From Frigidibacter sp. ROC022 (lineage in GTDB: Bacteria > Pseudomonadota > Alphaproteobacteria > Rhodobacterales > Rhodobacteraceae): a DNA stretch of 64,000 bases. Made by a program: the position numbers and the translations under genes. The number at the start of each line of letters is the position of its first letter. Positions within the stretch are counted from its first letter, which is position 1. The DNA lies in NCBI RefSeq assembly GCF_024723735.1, contig NZ_JANQDU010000001.1, positions 868,001 to 932,000 on the forward strand, written 5' to 3'. The notes beneath the pieces were generated by a model, which saw only the letters and a program-made list of their open reading frames with translations, did not search any database and was not told where the DNA came from. Positions 1 through 8,086 of this stretch are shown here, one piece after another.

Positions 1-243
1 GAGCAAGCCTGCCACTGGCTGGACATCGGAGCGCGACAACCCGGCGCGCATTATCTGGTGTCGATCGTCGCGGCGGCGATCAACAAGATCGCCGGAAACC
101 ACGATCAGGCGCGGTACTGGGCCGACCGGACCCGCCAGCTGAGACCGGATGCCTCGATCCAACAGTTCTTCGTGGCCTATCCATTGCGCGATCAACGCAT
201 CAGAAAAGAGGTGCAGACGGCCCTGCAAGACCTGGGCTTCTAG
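1..243 (+). CDS. C-terminal fragment of a TPR-like protein (cut by window edge)
   Basis: An open frame enters from the left edge and stops at a TAG at 241-243, leaving about 80 residues. The visible part is helical and reads like a last tetratricopeptide pair (AAAINKIAGNHDQARYWADR, then LRPDAS). It ends in QFFVAYPLRDQ followed by a short Arg/Lys-rich helix. This tail is typical of winged-helix or adenylate-cyclase-like proteins with C-terminal TPR repeats, but the N-terminal domain is outside the window, so the function cannot be named. The stop codon lies only about 10 bp from the end of a decayed transposase frame, so the gene may have been trimmed or abutted by the insertion. Confidence 0.6.
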   Translation, partial: EQACHWLDIGARQPGAHYLVSIVAAAINKIAGNHDQARYWADRTRQLRPDASIQQFFVAYPLRDQRIRKEVQTALQDLGF

Positions 244-253
244 GGAAGCCAGG

Positions 254-540
254 TCATCTCGACAAATGACGGAGCCAGAAGCGGATCGCCGTGATATCGA
301 TGAAGCCGCGGAAGCGCTCTGCCGTCTTGTCGTAGCGGCCTACGACACGCCTGGCGTTCTTTAGCTTGATGAGGCAGCGTTCAACCGGATTTCGCGGCGA
401 TACAGCGGGCGGTCCACACCGGTCCGCTTCTTGCGGGACTTCCGCTTCGGGAACTCGGGCAGCCCGCTCGGGCGGGGCAGGTTGTCCGCCATCACCGAGA
501 CAAAGCCGTGATCGTCCGAGGTCTGCCCGGACCTTGCGCC
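254..540 (-). pseudogene. IS5-family transposase remnant (C-terminal part, frameshifted)
   Basis: Read on the minus strand, the last 45 codons before the stop at 254-256 give NPVERCLIKLKNARR, then RYDKTAERF and ITAIRFWLRHLSR. This is the characteristic C-terminus of IS5/IS427-type DDE transposases, including the Y/R-x-x-E region. The preceding stretch (about 380-540) continues the transposase only in another frame, reading SDDHGFVSVMADNLP and GVDRPLYRR. At least one frameshift near 378-385 therefore separates the two halves. Nothing recognisable as the N-terminal DDE half follows, so this is a truncated, inactive element. Some IS427 members use programmed frameshifting, but the missing 5' half makes decay the simpler reading. 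Confidence 0.75.
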
Positions 541-1026
541 CCACAGACGTGGATGCGGCGGTCGAGGCGGAGACCGTTCTGGACCGGCTGCAAACCACCG
601 ATGGCGGCACGCATGTCTTCGGTTTGCCGCAGCCGCTGCAAACCACCGCTGGGCTCATTCTGGATCTGGAGTTCGAGGGGCTTCATGCGCCCTGGACACT
701 CTCCTTCCCCCTGGCGGATTCTCCGTTCGGGTTCCAGGCCAACCTCACGGCCGGCAGCCTCAATGCCTTCCTGCGTGGCGGTCCCTGACGATCCAAGGCC
801 GTCATTGGTTCCGGATCTTTTCCGTTACCCCGCATTCTATGGCGCCGGTCAGTCCCCCCACCGTTCGGCTGGACAACGGGCGTTGGCATGGCGTCCCCGA
901 GAAGGCAAACCGGAGAACTCCGGTGCTTGTTCACACCTGGGAAGGACGCGCTGCGCATCCTGTACGCACCTGTATGGTTGGACCTCCGGGTATCGAGAAA
1001 GACCCCGCTCTCCGCGCGAAATTTTC

Positions 1027-1056
1027 TTGATAGCTGCGATGCGTACTGAATATACT
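1027..1056 (+). promoter_or_regulatory. Sigma70-like promoter upstream of the GntR/ADP-ribosylglycohydrolase operon
   Basis: TTGATA at 1027-1032 and TATACT at 1051-1056 are separated by 18 bp. The pair lies about 38 bp upstream of the GntR ATG at 1094. This stretch is AT-rich against a GC-rich background. An imperfect TAC..GTA symmetry around 1044-1060 overlaps the -10 box and could be the operator for the GntR protein. Confidence 0.5.
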
Positions 1057-1093
1057 TGTATGGACCTGTTTGTTGTTCCGGGGTGGGGAGAGG

Positions 1094-1800
1094 ATGAACC
1101 AGGCTGCGGTCGGCTCGAAATCGGAGCGCATTGCTCGCCTGCTGGAGGCCGAGATCAAGTCGGGCCATCTGCGCGACGGGGTGGCGCTTTCGAGCGAAAA
1201 CAGCCTCGTGGAAAGGTTCGCCGTGTCGCGCAGCACCGTGCGCAAGAGCCTCGGGATGCTCGCGGAAAAGGGCCTGATCCGCACCAAGGTGGGGATCGGC
1301 TCTTTCGTGACCTACGCGGGCAATGTCATCGACAACGGGCCGGGCTGGTCGGTCGCGCTGTCGGGCAACGACACCCGAATGGGGACCCGCATATTGTCCA
1401 TCGCGCGGATCGGGATGGACCTGGACTGTCCGGTGCCGCTTTCGGGCGAGATGCTGGCGGTGGACAGGCTGCGGTTCCGTGAAGAGACGGGCAGGGGGCT
1501 TCGCTTGAACGCGCCCGCGTGCCTTGGCGCGACGACTTCGCGCCACTGCTGCGGGACGGCCTCGACGGCGGTTCGCTGAGCGCGACGCTTGCGGCGAGGG
1601 GACTCGTGCCGGCATCGGGCGAAGAATGGGCCAACGTTCTGCCCGGGCTGTCGGAAGTCGATGCGGCGATCATGGGGCGCGTCGCGGGCGAACCGATGCT
1701 GCGCCTGCGGCGCCTGACCCGCGACGCAGCGGGAAAGACGGTGGAATTCGTCGAAAGCTCTCTCGACCCGGAGCTGTTCGGCCTGCACATGGTGTTTTGA
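1094..1800 (+). pseudogene. GntR/HutC-family regulator with UTRA domain, frameshifted
   Basis: The first frame (ATG 1094, GGGGAG just upstream) encodes a clear winged helix, with SERIARLLEAEI, SSENSLVERFAVSRSTVRKS and GLIRTKVGIGSFV, followed by the start of a UTRA effector domain. That frame leaves homology after EETGRG near 1495. The UTRA domain continues in the +1 frame (SLERARVPWRDDF, through GLHMVF) to the TGA at 1798-1800. The break coincides with a run of five G at 1494-1498, and adding one base restores one continuous protein of about 235 residues. Either the repressor is inactivated, which could make the operon constitutive, or this is a homopolymer sequencing error. As E. coli YegW, a HutC-type regulator, it sits with a YegU-like and a YegV-like gene. 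Confidence 0.8.
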
Positions 1801-1801
1801 G

Positions 1802-2779
1802 ATGGATGGCATGGCGCTTACCCGGGCACGCTACTGCCTCCTGGGGCTGGCTGCGGGCGATGCTCTGGGGATGCCGGCGCAGACGCTGTCGCGCGAGCGG
1901 ATCAAGGCCGAATATGGGCGCATTACCGATTTCGTCGCGCCATATGAGGGACATCCCGTCTCGCACGGGCTGGCCGCGGGGCAGGTGACGGACGACACCG
2001 AGCAGGCGCTGCTGCTGGCCCGGCGGCTGGTGGCCGACCCCCGGGGGTTCGACGAGGAAGGCTGGGCCCGCGACCTGCTGGCGTGGGAGGCCGAAATCCG
2101 CGCCAAGGGGCTGTCGGACCTGCTGGGGCCGTCCTCGAAGGCGGCGATTGCCGCGCTGCTGGAAGGCACGCCGCCCGACCGGACCGGCGTGAACGGTACG
2201 ACCAACGGCGCGGCGATGCGGATTGCCCCCGTTGGCCTGTCGGTGCCGCCCGAGGTGGACCGGCTGGTGGCGCGCGTCGTCCAGACCTGCCGGGTGACGC
2301 ACAACACGGGCGAGGCGATCGCGGCGGCCTCGGCCGTGGCGATGGTGGTCAGCTGCGGCGTGGCGGGCATGGATTTCAACCAGGCGCTGCCGCGCGCGCT
2401 GGAGGCTGCAAGTGCGGGTCAGAAAGCCGGCCATCCGAAAGGCGAACCCGACATGGCCGGGCAGATCGTGCGGGCGGTGGAACTTGCCGGGCAGGGTGAA
2501 GACGCGCTGATCGAGGGCATCGGCACCTCGGTTGCCAGTCGCGAAAGCGTGGCCTACGCTTTCGGCTTGCTGAGCATGGGCGCGCCCTTGTGGGACAGGC
2601 TGGTTGCCGCCGCCAATGCCGGCGACGACACCGACACCATTGGCGCCATCGCCGGGGCCATGGGCGGCGCCCTTGGTTGGTCCCTTCCGGAGGCGGCGGT
2701 TGCCCGGCTGCGCGCGGCCAATGCGCTGGACCTCGATGGATTGGCCGAGCCGCTGATCGCCCTGCAGGGGGTGGCCTGA
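1802..2779 (+). CDS. ADP-ribosylglycohydrolase family protein (YegU-like)
   Basis: This 325-residue all-helical protein belongs to the ADP-ribosylglycohydrolase (DraG/ARH) family, which cleaves N- or O-glycosidic bonds to a ribose-type sugar using two metal ions. Both metal-binding signatures are present: GQVTDDTEQAL (Asp64-Asp65-Thr66) near the N-terminus and AGDDTDTIGAIAG near residue 275. NHNTG-type and NGAAMRIAP loops are also conserved, so it should be catalytically competent. The start could be ATG 1802 or ATG 1811; neither has a strong ribosome site. It overlaps the kinase start by TGATG. With the kinase and GntR gene it parallels E. coli yegUVW. The likely role is hydrolysis of an imported ribosyl-type glycoside rather than de-ADP-ribosylation of a protein, but the substrate is unknown. 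Confidence 0.85.
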   Translation: MDGMALTRARYCLLGLAAGDALGMPAQTLSRERIKAEYGRITDFVAPYEGHPVSHGLAAGQVTDDTEQALLLARRLVADPRGFDEEGWARDLLAWEAEIRAKGLSDLLGPSSKAAIAALLEGTPPDRTGVNGTTNGAAMRIAPVGLSVPPEVDRLVARVVQTCRVTHNTGEAIAAASAVAMVVSCGVAGMDFNQALPRALEAASAGQKAGHPKGEPDMAGQIVRAVELAGQGEDALIEGIGTSVASRESVAYAFGLLSMGAPLWDRLVAAANAGDDTDTIGAIAGAMGGALGWSLPEAAVARLRAANALDLDGLAEPLIALQGVA

Positions 2780-3735
2780 TGGGACGGCTGATTCAGATGA
2801 CGGGGCCGGTGGTTGACCTGGTCTATTACGTCCGCGCCCTGCCGGAGCGCGGGCAGGAGGCAGAAGTGACCGGCTTCGACATGACCTCGGGCGGCGGTTT
2901 CAACGCCATGGCGGCGGCGCGCGCCGCGGGGCAGTCGGTGGTGCTGGGCGGGTCGCTGGGCACGGGGCCGATGGCCGATCGGGTGGCGCTGGACCTCGAT
3001 GCGCTTGGCATCTCGCTGGCCCGGGCGCGTCTGACGGATGTGGACCAGGGCTGTTGCACCGTGCTGCTGGAGCCGGACGGTGAACGGACGTTCATCAGCT
3101 ATCCGGGGGCCGAGGGACACGCTACCGCCGAGGCGCTGAGCGGCGTTTCGCTCGACGGCGTCACCCAGGTGCTGATGTCGGGCTATTCACTGCACTACAC
3201 CCACGCGCGTACGGCGCTGGCCGAATGGGTGGCTGCCCTGCCGCGCGGGATCACTTTTGCCTTCGACCCTGCGCCGGTGGTGGCGCGGCTGGACAAGGCG
3301 CTGCTGGCGAAGGTCATGGACCGCGCCGATTGGGTCAGTGTCAACGCGGAAGAGGCCGCCGTTCTGACCGGCGACGCAGAGCCGGAACGGGCCGCCCGGG
3401 CATTGGCACGAGGCCGCGCGGGGGCGATCCTTCGGCGGGGCAGGGACGGGGAGCTGCTGGCGCAGGGCAGCGACATCGTCACCATCCCCGGCCATCCCGT
3501 CGATGCCATCGACACCAACGGCGCCGGGGATTGCCATGTCGGCAGCTTCCTGGCCGAACTCGACCGCCACGGCGACGCTTTGCGCGCCGTGCGCTATGCA
3601 AATGTCGCCGCCGCGCTTTCAACCCTGCGCCGCGGCCCTGCAACGGCCCCCGACCGCGCCACGGTCGAGGCGATCCTGAACGAGCAGCAACAAGGCGCAG
3701 CAATCGCCGCCTCCCCCACCAACATGGAGACCTGA
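2779..3735 (+). CDS. PfkB-family carbohydrate/nucleoside kinase (YegV-like)
   Basis: The 318-residue protein is a ribokinase-fold kinase. It has the substrate-binding SGGGFNAMAAARA segment near residue 37 and the PfkB signature DTNGAGD at 245-251, with Asp251 as catalytic base. VSVNAEEAAVLTG (187-199) is the usual N-x-x-E metal/ATP motif. The ATG at 2779 overlaps the upstream TGA, which sets the start. In this operon it most likely phosphorylates the sugar released by the neighbouring glycohydrolase. PfkB members act on ribose, fructose, nucleosides and other sugars, so exact specificity is open. Confidence 0.88.
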   Translation: MGRLIQMTGPVVDLVYYVRALPERGQEAEVTGFDMTSGGGFNAMAAARAAGQSVVLGGSLGTGPMADRVALDLDALGISLARARLTDVDQGCCTVLLEPDGERTFISYPGAEGHATAEALSGVSLDGVTQVLMSGYSLHYTHARTALAEWVAALPRGITFAFDPAPVVARLDKALLAKVMDRADWVSVNAEEAAVLTGDAEPERAARALARGRAGAILRRGRDGELLAQGSDIVTIPGHPVDAIDTNGAGDCHVGSFLAELDRHGDALRAVRYANVAAALSTLRRGPATAPDRATVEAILNEQQQGAAIAASPTNMET

Positions 3736-3736
3736 C

Positions 3737-4771
3737 ATGAAGTCCATCCTGACACTGACCACGGCCCTGGCGCTGACCGCCTCGGGAGCGCTGGCCGATG
3801 AAATCCGCGTGCTGAACTGGCAGGGCTACGGCACCGACCTTGACTGGTCGCTGAAAGCCTTCGAAGAGGCCACCGGCCACAGCGTCGTGCATGAATATTT
3901 CAACTCCGAGCAGGAGATGCTGACCAAGCTGCGCACCAATCCCGGTGCCTATGACGTCGTGATGATCAATGCCGCCTTCACCCCGCAGGCCATTGCCGAG
4001 GGGCTGGTGGCGCCGATCGACACCTCGACCATCGGCAACTATGCCGACATCCCCGCCAGCTTTGCCGAGGATCCGAAGCTGAACGTCGATGGAAAGGTCT
4101 ATGGCGTGCCGTGGACCTGGGGGCTGACCTCTTTCGCCATCAATACCGAGGCCTGGGACGAGGTGCCGACCAGCGTGCAGGTGCTGTGGGATCCGGCCCA
4201 CGCCGGGCGCATCTCGATCCGCGACGATGCCATCGAGGCGATGCAGTTGGGCGCCCTGGCCACCGGGCAGGACATCAACGACATCGAGGACCTCGACGCC
4301 GTCGAAGCCAAGCTGGCCGAGCTGCTGCCAAACCTGCGCACCTTCTGGAGCAGCGAGAACGACTGGAACCAGTTCATGGCGGCGGGAGAACTGGATGCCG
4401 CCACCTACTGGTCCGGCTCGGCCAGCCGCTCGGCCGCCATGGGCCTGCCGGTGCAGTTCGTCGTGCCGGAAGAGGGCGCGGTGGGCTGGCTGGACGGCCT
4501 TTCGATCCCCGCCACCTCGGAACACCAGGAGGCCGCCCGGGCCTTCATCGACTGGATGATCGACCCGGAGTTCTACGTGAAGTGGGACGCGGAAGGCGCG
4601 CCGGCCTCGGCCAATGCCAAGGCCATGGAGGCGCTGCCGGACGATGCCTTCAACAAGGCGGTCCTAGGTGATCCCGAGGTTGTCGCCCGGGTGCATTTCC
4701 AGGCGCCGATTGATGACGAGACGCGCGAGAAGTATCTGGAAATCTGGCAGCGCCTGAAGGCGGCCCAGTAA
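3737..4771 (+). CDS. Periplasmic binding protein of a spermidine/putrescine-type ABC importer
   Basis: A 344-residue extracellular solute-binding protein of the PotD/PotF class. It begins with a signal peptide (MKSILTLTTALALTASGALA, cleavage after ALA). The mature start DEIRVLNWQGYG is the family hallmark, and YDVVMINAAF and YGVPWTWGLT follow as expected. It starts 2 nt after the kinase stop. The cargo of this PotD-like clade is often not a polyamine. Given the glycohydrolase, kinase and amidase-fold neighbours, a cationic glycoside or nucleoside-like compound is a reasonable guess. A GC hairpin follows the gene before the permeases. Confidence 0.88.
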   Translation: MKSILTLTTALALTASGALADEIRVLNWQGYGTDLDWSLKAFEEATGHSVVHEYFNSEQEMLTKLRTNPGAYDVVMINAAFTPQAIAEGLVAPIDTSTIGNYADIPASFAEDPKLNVDGKVYGVPWTWGLTSFAINTEAWDEVPTSVQVLWDPAHAGRISIRDDAIEAMQLGALATGQDINDIEDLDAVEAKLAELLPNLRTFWSSENDWNQFMAAGELDAATYWSGSASRSAAMGLPVQFVVPEEGAVGWLDGLSIPATSEHQEAARAFIDWMIDPEFYVKWDAEGAPASANAKAMEALPDDAFNKAVLGDPEVVARVHFQAPIDDETREKYLEIWQRLKAAQ

Positions 4772-4786
4772 GCGCGAGACGCAAGA

Positions 4787-4806
4787 GGGGCCGGTCCGCC
4801 GGCCCC
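4787..4806 (+). terminator. Hairpin between binding-protein and permease genes
   Basis: GGGGCCGG (4787-4794) and CCGGCCCC (4799-4806) form a perfect 8-bp stem with a TCCG tetraloop. There is no T-run, so it probably protects the upstream mRNA 3' end or attenuates transcription rather than ending it. Confidence 0.6.
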
Positions 4807-4826
4807 CTTCCCAGGGGAGCACCGAC

Positions 4827-5690
4827 ATGGCCGAACTCGCCACCCCCGCGGACAAGCGGCGCCTGGCCACGCTGTTGTCCCCGGCCTACCTCTGGCTGAC
4901 GCTGGCCGTTTTCCTGCCGCTGTCGGCCATGTTGTTCTTCAGCTTCGTCACCGACCTGCCGCAGGACGCGCCCGACTGGGCCTTCACGCTGGAAAACTAC
5001 GGCAAGTTCCTGGAAAACCCCGTCTACGGCAAGCTGTTGTGGAAATCGCTGAAGCTGGCGGCCACCGTCACCCTCTTCTGCATCCTCATCGGCTATCCCT
5101 GTGCGCTGGTGCTGGCCCGCGTCATCAAGGGGCGCGCGCGCGAGGTGCTGTTCCTGCTGGTGATCCTGCCGTTCTGGTCCAATTCGCTGGTGCGGATCTT
5201 CAGCTGGGCCATCGTGCTGCGCGGCAACGGCATCCTGGAGCGCACGCTGGAGGCGATCCTGCCGTGGGACATCCGGCTGAACCTGATGTTCACCACCAAT
5301 GCCGTGGTCATCGGGCTGGTGCACAGCTACCTGCCCTATGTCATCCTCACCTCCTATCTCGCGCTCCAGGCCATCGACGACGACATCATCGACGCCGCCC
5401 GCTCCATGGGGGCCGGCAAGCTGACCATCCTGCGCCGCCTGCTGCTGCCGCTGTCGCTGCCCGGGCTGCTGGCGGGCGCGGTGCTGGTCTTCGTGCCCGT
5501 GGTGGGCTCTTTCATGGAGCCGCGCATCCTCGGCGGCCGTGTCGGCACCTATTTCGGCACGGTGATCGAGGACCAGTTCGTCGCCGTCTACAACTGGCCC
5601 CTTGGCGCGGCGCTCAGCTTCGTGCTGCTGGCGGTGGTGCTGCTGATCTTTGCCCTGACCAGCCCGATCCTGAGAAAGGCCCAGACATGA
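4827..5690 (+). CDS. ABC permease, PotB type
   Basis: A 287-residue inner-membrane permease of the spermidine/putrescine subfamily with about six transmembrane segments. The coupling motif that contacts the ATPase is seen as AARSMGAGKLTILRRLLLPLSLPG near residues 190-213. A short cytoplasmic N-terminus (MAELATPADKRRLA) precedes the first helix, and GGAGCACCGAC provides a ribosome site. It overlaps the next permease by ATGA, implying a PotB-PotC heterodimer. Confidence 0.88.
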   Translation: MAELATPADKRRLATLLSPAYLWLTLAVFLPLSAMLFFSFVTDLPQDAPDWAFTLENYGKFLENPVYGKLLWKSLKLAATVTLFCILIGYPCALVLARVIKGRAREVLFLLVILPFWSNSLVRIFSWAIVLRGNGILERTLEAILPWDIRLNLMFTTNAVVIGLVHSYLPYVILTSYLALQAIDDDIIDAARSMGAGKLTILRRLLLPLSLPGLLAGAVLVFVPVVGSFMEPRILGGRVGTYFGTVIEDQFVAVYNWPLGAALSFVLLAVVLLIFALTSPILRKAQT

Positions 5691-6484
5691 CGCCGCGCAA
5701 GAAAGCCCTGATTCTGCCCGCGCTTGGCCGCGCCTGGCTGGCGCTGGTGCTGGTGTTCCTCTACGCCCCGATCCTCGTCATGGCGGCGATGAGCTTCAAC
5801 GCCTCGCCCTTCTACCAGCTGCCCTTCGAGTTCTCGACCCGCTGGTATCAGGACATGGCCGGCAATGCGCAGATCCTCGCCGCCAGCCTGCGCTCGGTCG
5901 GCATCGCGGTGGCAACCACGGTGATCGCCACGGCGCTGGGAACGGCGGCCTCGGTCGGGCTGTTCCGCTATGATTTCCCCGGCAAGCGGTTCCTGCAAGT
6001 CATGCTCTTCCCGCCGATCGCCATTCCCTGGCTGATCATCGGCACCGCCATGCTGGTGTTCTTCTTCGCCATCGGCATCGGGCGCGGCACGCCCGCAGTG
6101 CTGATCGGCCACGTCGCCCTGGCGCTGCCCTATGTCATCGTCACGGTGACGGCCCGGCTGTCCAGCTTCGACGTGACGCTGGAAGAGGCCGCGCGCTCGC
6201 TGGGCGCGGATGGCTGGACGGTGCTGCGGCGGGTGACGATCCCGTGGATCGCGCCGGGCATCGTGGCCGGGGCGCTGTTTGCCTTCGCGGTCAGCTTCGA
6301 CCAGTTCGTGGTCAGCTATTTCCTGGCCAAGCCGGGCGACAGCACCCTGCCGGTGCTGATCTACACCGCCATCCGCAAGGGCTTCACTCCCGAGATCAAC
6401 GCCATCTCGACCATCATCATCGCCCTGTCCATGGGGATCATGTTCCTCGCCGCCCGCAAGGCCAGATTCGGAGGAGGCCGCTGA
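5687..6484 (+). CDS. ABC permease, PotC type
   Basis: A 265-residue second permease half. It has about six membrane spans and the EAA coupling loop LEEAARSLGADGWTVLRRVT near 160-180. The start is fixed by the ATGA overlap with the upstream permease at 5687, and its stop overlaps the ATPase start as TGATG. It pairs with the PotB-like permease in the same importer. Confidence 0.88.
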   Translation: MTPRKKALILPALGRAWLALVLVFLYAPILVMAAMSFNASPFYQLPFEFSTRWYQDMAGNAQILAASLRSVGIAVATTVIATALGTAASVGLFRYDFPGKRFLQVMLFPPIAIPWLIIGTAMLVFFFAIGIGRGTPAVLIGHVALALPYVIVTVTARLSSFDVTLEEAARSLGADGWTVLRRVTIPWIAPGIVAGALFAFAVSFDQFVVSYFLAKPGDSTLPVLIYTAIRKGFTPEINAISTIIIALSMGIMFLAARKARFGGGR

Positions 6485-7494
6485 TGTCATCCGTCGAAAT
6501 CAGCAATGTCACCAAGACCTTCGGCAAGGCGCGCGCGCTGAATGACGTGACCATCACCTTTGAGGACGGCGGATTCTTCGCACTGCTGGGGCCGTCCGGG
6601 TCGGGCAAGACGACGCTGCTACGCACCATCGCGGGCTTTTCCTTCCCCGACAGCGGCACCATCCGCATCGGCGAGCGCAACGTCGAAACCATCCCGGTGG
6701 AAAAGCGCGACATCGGGATGATGTTCCAGAACTACGCGCTGTTTCCCAACATGAGCGTGGCCGACAACGTGGGCTTCGGCCTGCGGGTGCGCAAGGTCGG
6801 CGCGGCGGAAGAGAAACGCCGCATCGGCGAGGCGCTGGAGCTGGTGCAGCTCGGCCAGTTCGCCAACCGCATGCCGCACCAGTTGTCCGGCGGTCAGCGC
6901 CAGCGCGTGGCGCTGGCCCGTGCCATCGTGACCAACCCCAAGGTGCTGCTGCTGGACGAACCGCTCTCGGCGCTGGACAAGACCCTGCGCGTGGACATGC
7001 AAATCGAGCTGAAGCGCATCCAGCGCGAGATCGGCATCACCACGATCTTCGTCACCCATGACCAGGAAGAGGCGCTGACGCTCTCGGACCGCATCGGCAT
7101 CCTGCGCGACGGACGGCTGGTGCAGGTCGGCCCCCCGCGCGAGGTCTACGACCGCCCCAACAGCGCCTTTTCTGCCGAGTTCCTCGGCGAAACCAACTGG
7201 CTGCCCGAGGCCGTCCTGCCCGGCCTCTCCCTGCCGGGCGGTGGCGAGGGCTTCCGCTTTGCCGTGCGGCCCGAGGCGCTGGGCCTCTCGGCCACGCGGC
7301 CCGAGGGCGTCAACGCGCTGGAGGCACGGCTTGAACAGAGGGTGTTCGCCGGAGCCATGGCCACCTGCATCGTCACCGTTCAGGGCCAGCCATGGAAGCT
7401 GATCGCCCGCGACCGCGACCTGCCCGAACTGCCGGCCAATGCGCCGGTCTGGGTCTCGTGGGCGCCCGAGGATACCGTGGCGGTGCCGGCATGA
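6484..7494 (+). CDS. ABC importer ATP-binding protein, PotA type
   Basis: A 336-residue ATPase with Walker A GPSGSGKTT, Q-loop FQNYALFP, signature LSGGQRQR, Walker B VLLLDEP and the switch histidine in FVTHDQEEAL. A C-terminal TOBE-like regulatory domain follows from about residue 240. It starts at the ATG overlapping the permease stop and its TGA overlaps the next ATG (ATGA at 7491). It energises the upstream PotB/PotC pair. Confidence 0.92.
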   Translation: MSSVEISNVTKTFGKARALNDVTITFEDGGFFALLGPSGSGKTTLLRTIAGFSFPDSGTIRIGERNVETIPVEKRDIGMMFQNYALFPNMSVADNVGFGLRVRKVGAAEEKRRIGEALELVQLGQFANRMPHQLSGGQRQRVALARAIVTNPKVLLLDEPLSALDKTLRVDMQIELKRIQREIGITTIFVTHDQEEALTLSDRIGILRDGRLVQVGPPREVYDRPNSAFSAEFLGETNWLPEAVLPGLSLPGGGEGFRFAVRPEALGLSATRPEGVNALEARLEQRVFAGAMATCIVTVQGQPWKLIARDRDLPELPANAPVWVSWAPEDTVAVPA

Positions 7495-8033
7495 GCGCGC
7501 TGCAATGGCTTGTCGTGGTGGACATGCAGCCGGGGTTCGGCCATGCCGACAGCCCGTGGTGGACACCGGGCTACGACGCCTGTGCCGAGGCGATCAAGAC
7601 CATGTTGCCTGCCTTTCCCGACCGGGTGCTCTTCACCCGCTTCGTACCTCCGGCCGAACCGCAGGGCGCATGGCGGGCGTATTATGATCAGTGGGATTTC
7701 GCGCTGGCCCCGGAACACCGCTGGCTGTGGGAGCTCGACCCGCGTTTCGAGGGGCCGCAGGTGGCAAGCGCGCGCTTTGCCAAGTGGGTCGAGGCGGCGC
7801 CCCACATCCCGCGAGAGGCCGAACTGGTCATCTGCGGCGTGGCCACGGATTGCTGCGTGATGGGTACGGCACTGGAGGCGGTTGACGACGGGCGGCGCGT
7901 GCATCTCGTCCGCGATGCCTGCGCCGCCGGAACCGAAGCCCTCCACCACTCCGCGCTCACCGTCATGGCCGGCCGTGCGCCGATGCTGACCATCACCGAC
8001 GTCGCCGACCTGCCGACGGCGCCCAGCAGTTGA
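7491..8033 (+). CDS. Isochorismatase-fold cysteine hydrolase
   Basis: A 180-residue alpha/beta hydrolase of the isochorismatase/nicotinamidase superfamily. The N-terminal VVVDMQPGF gives the catalytic Asp11. The nucleophile elbow is ICGVATDCCVMGTA, with Cys122 at the expected place and a second Cys at 121. The lysine that completes the usual Asp-Lys-Cys triad is not at its standard position (ASARFAKW, nearest Lys98), so chemistry could be altered. It is the last gene of the operon, coupled by ATGA to the ATPase. A role in splitting an amide or similar bond of the imported compound is likely; substrate unknown. Confidence 0.8.
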   Translation: MSALQWLVVVDMQPGFGHADSPWWTPGYDACAEAIKTMLPAFPDRVLFTRFVPPAEPQGAWRAYYDQWDFALAPEHRWLWELDPRFEGPQVASARFAKWVEAAPHIPREAELVICGVATDCCVMGTALEAVDDGRRVHLVRDACAAGTEALHHSALTVMAGRAPMLTITDVADLPTAPSS

Positions 8034-8086
8034 ACCGGCATCGGATCGCGGCGCGGGGCATCGGGGTGTCGCCCTTCGGCTCCCGC

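Larger units (their letters stand above)
244..1093. other. Gene-poor 850-bp segment with IS debris
   Basis: Apart from the transposase tail (254-540), no intact gene is convincing here. On the plus strand, about 541-788 has a protein-like reading (VLDRLQTTDGGTHVFGLPQP and LEFEGLHAPWTLSFPL, ending FLRGGP) that could be the 3' remnant of a gene cut by the insertion. It has no start of its own and I do not recognise it. The rest (789-1093) looks non-coding and ends with the promoter region of the downstream GntR gene. Confidence 0.4.

Noticed and set aside
839-1287. Short frames on both strands (839-1030 plus, 931-1287 minus)
   Set aside because: No ribosome site, no recognisable motif, and the second overlaps the GntR DNA-binding domain antisense.
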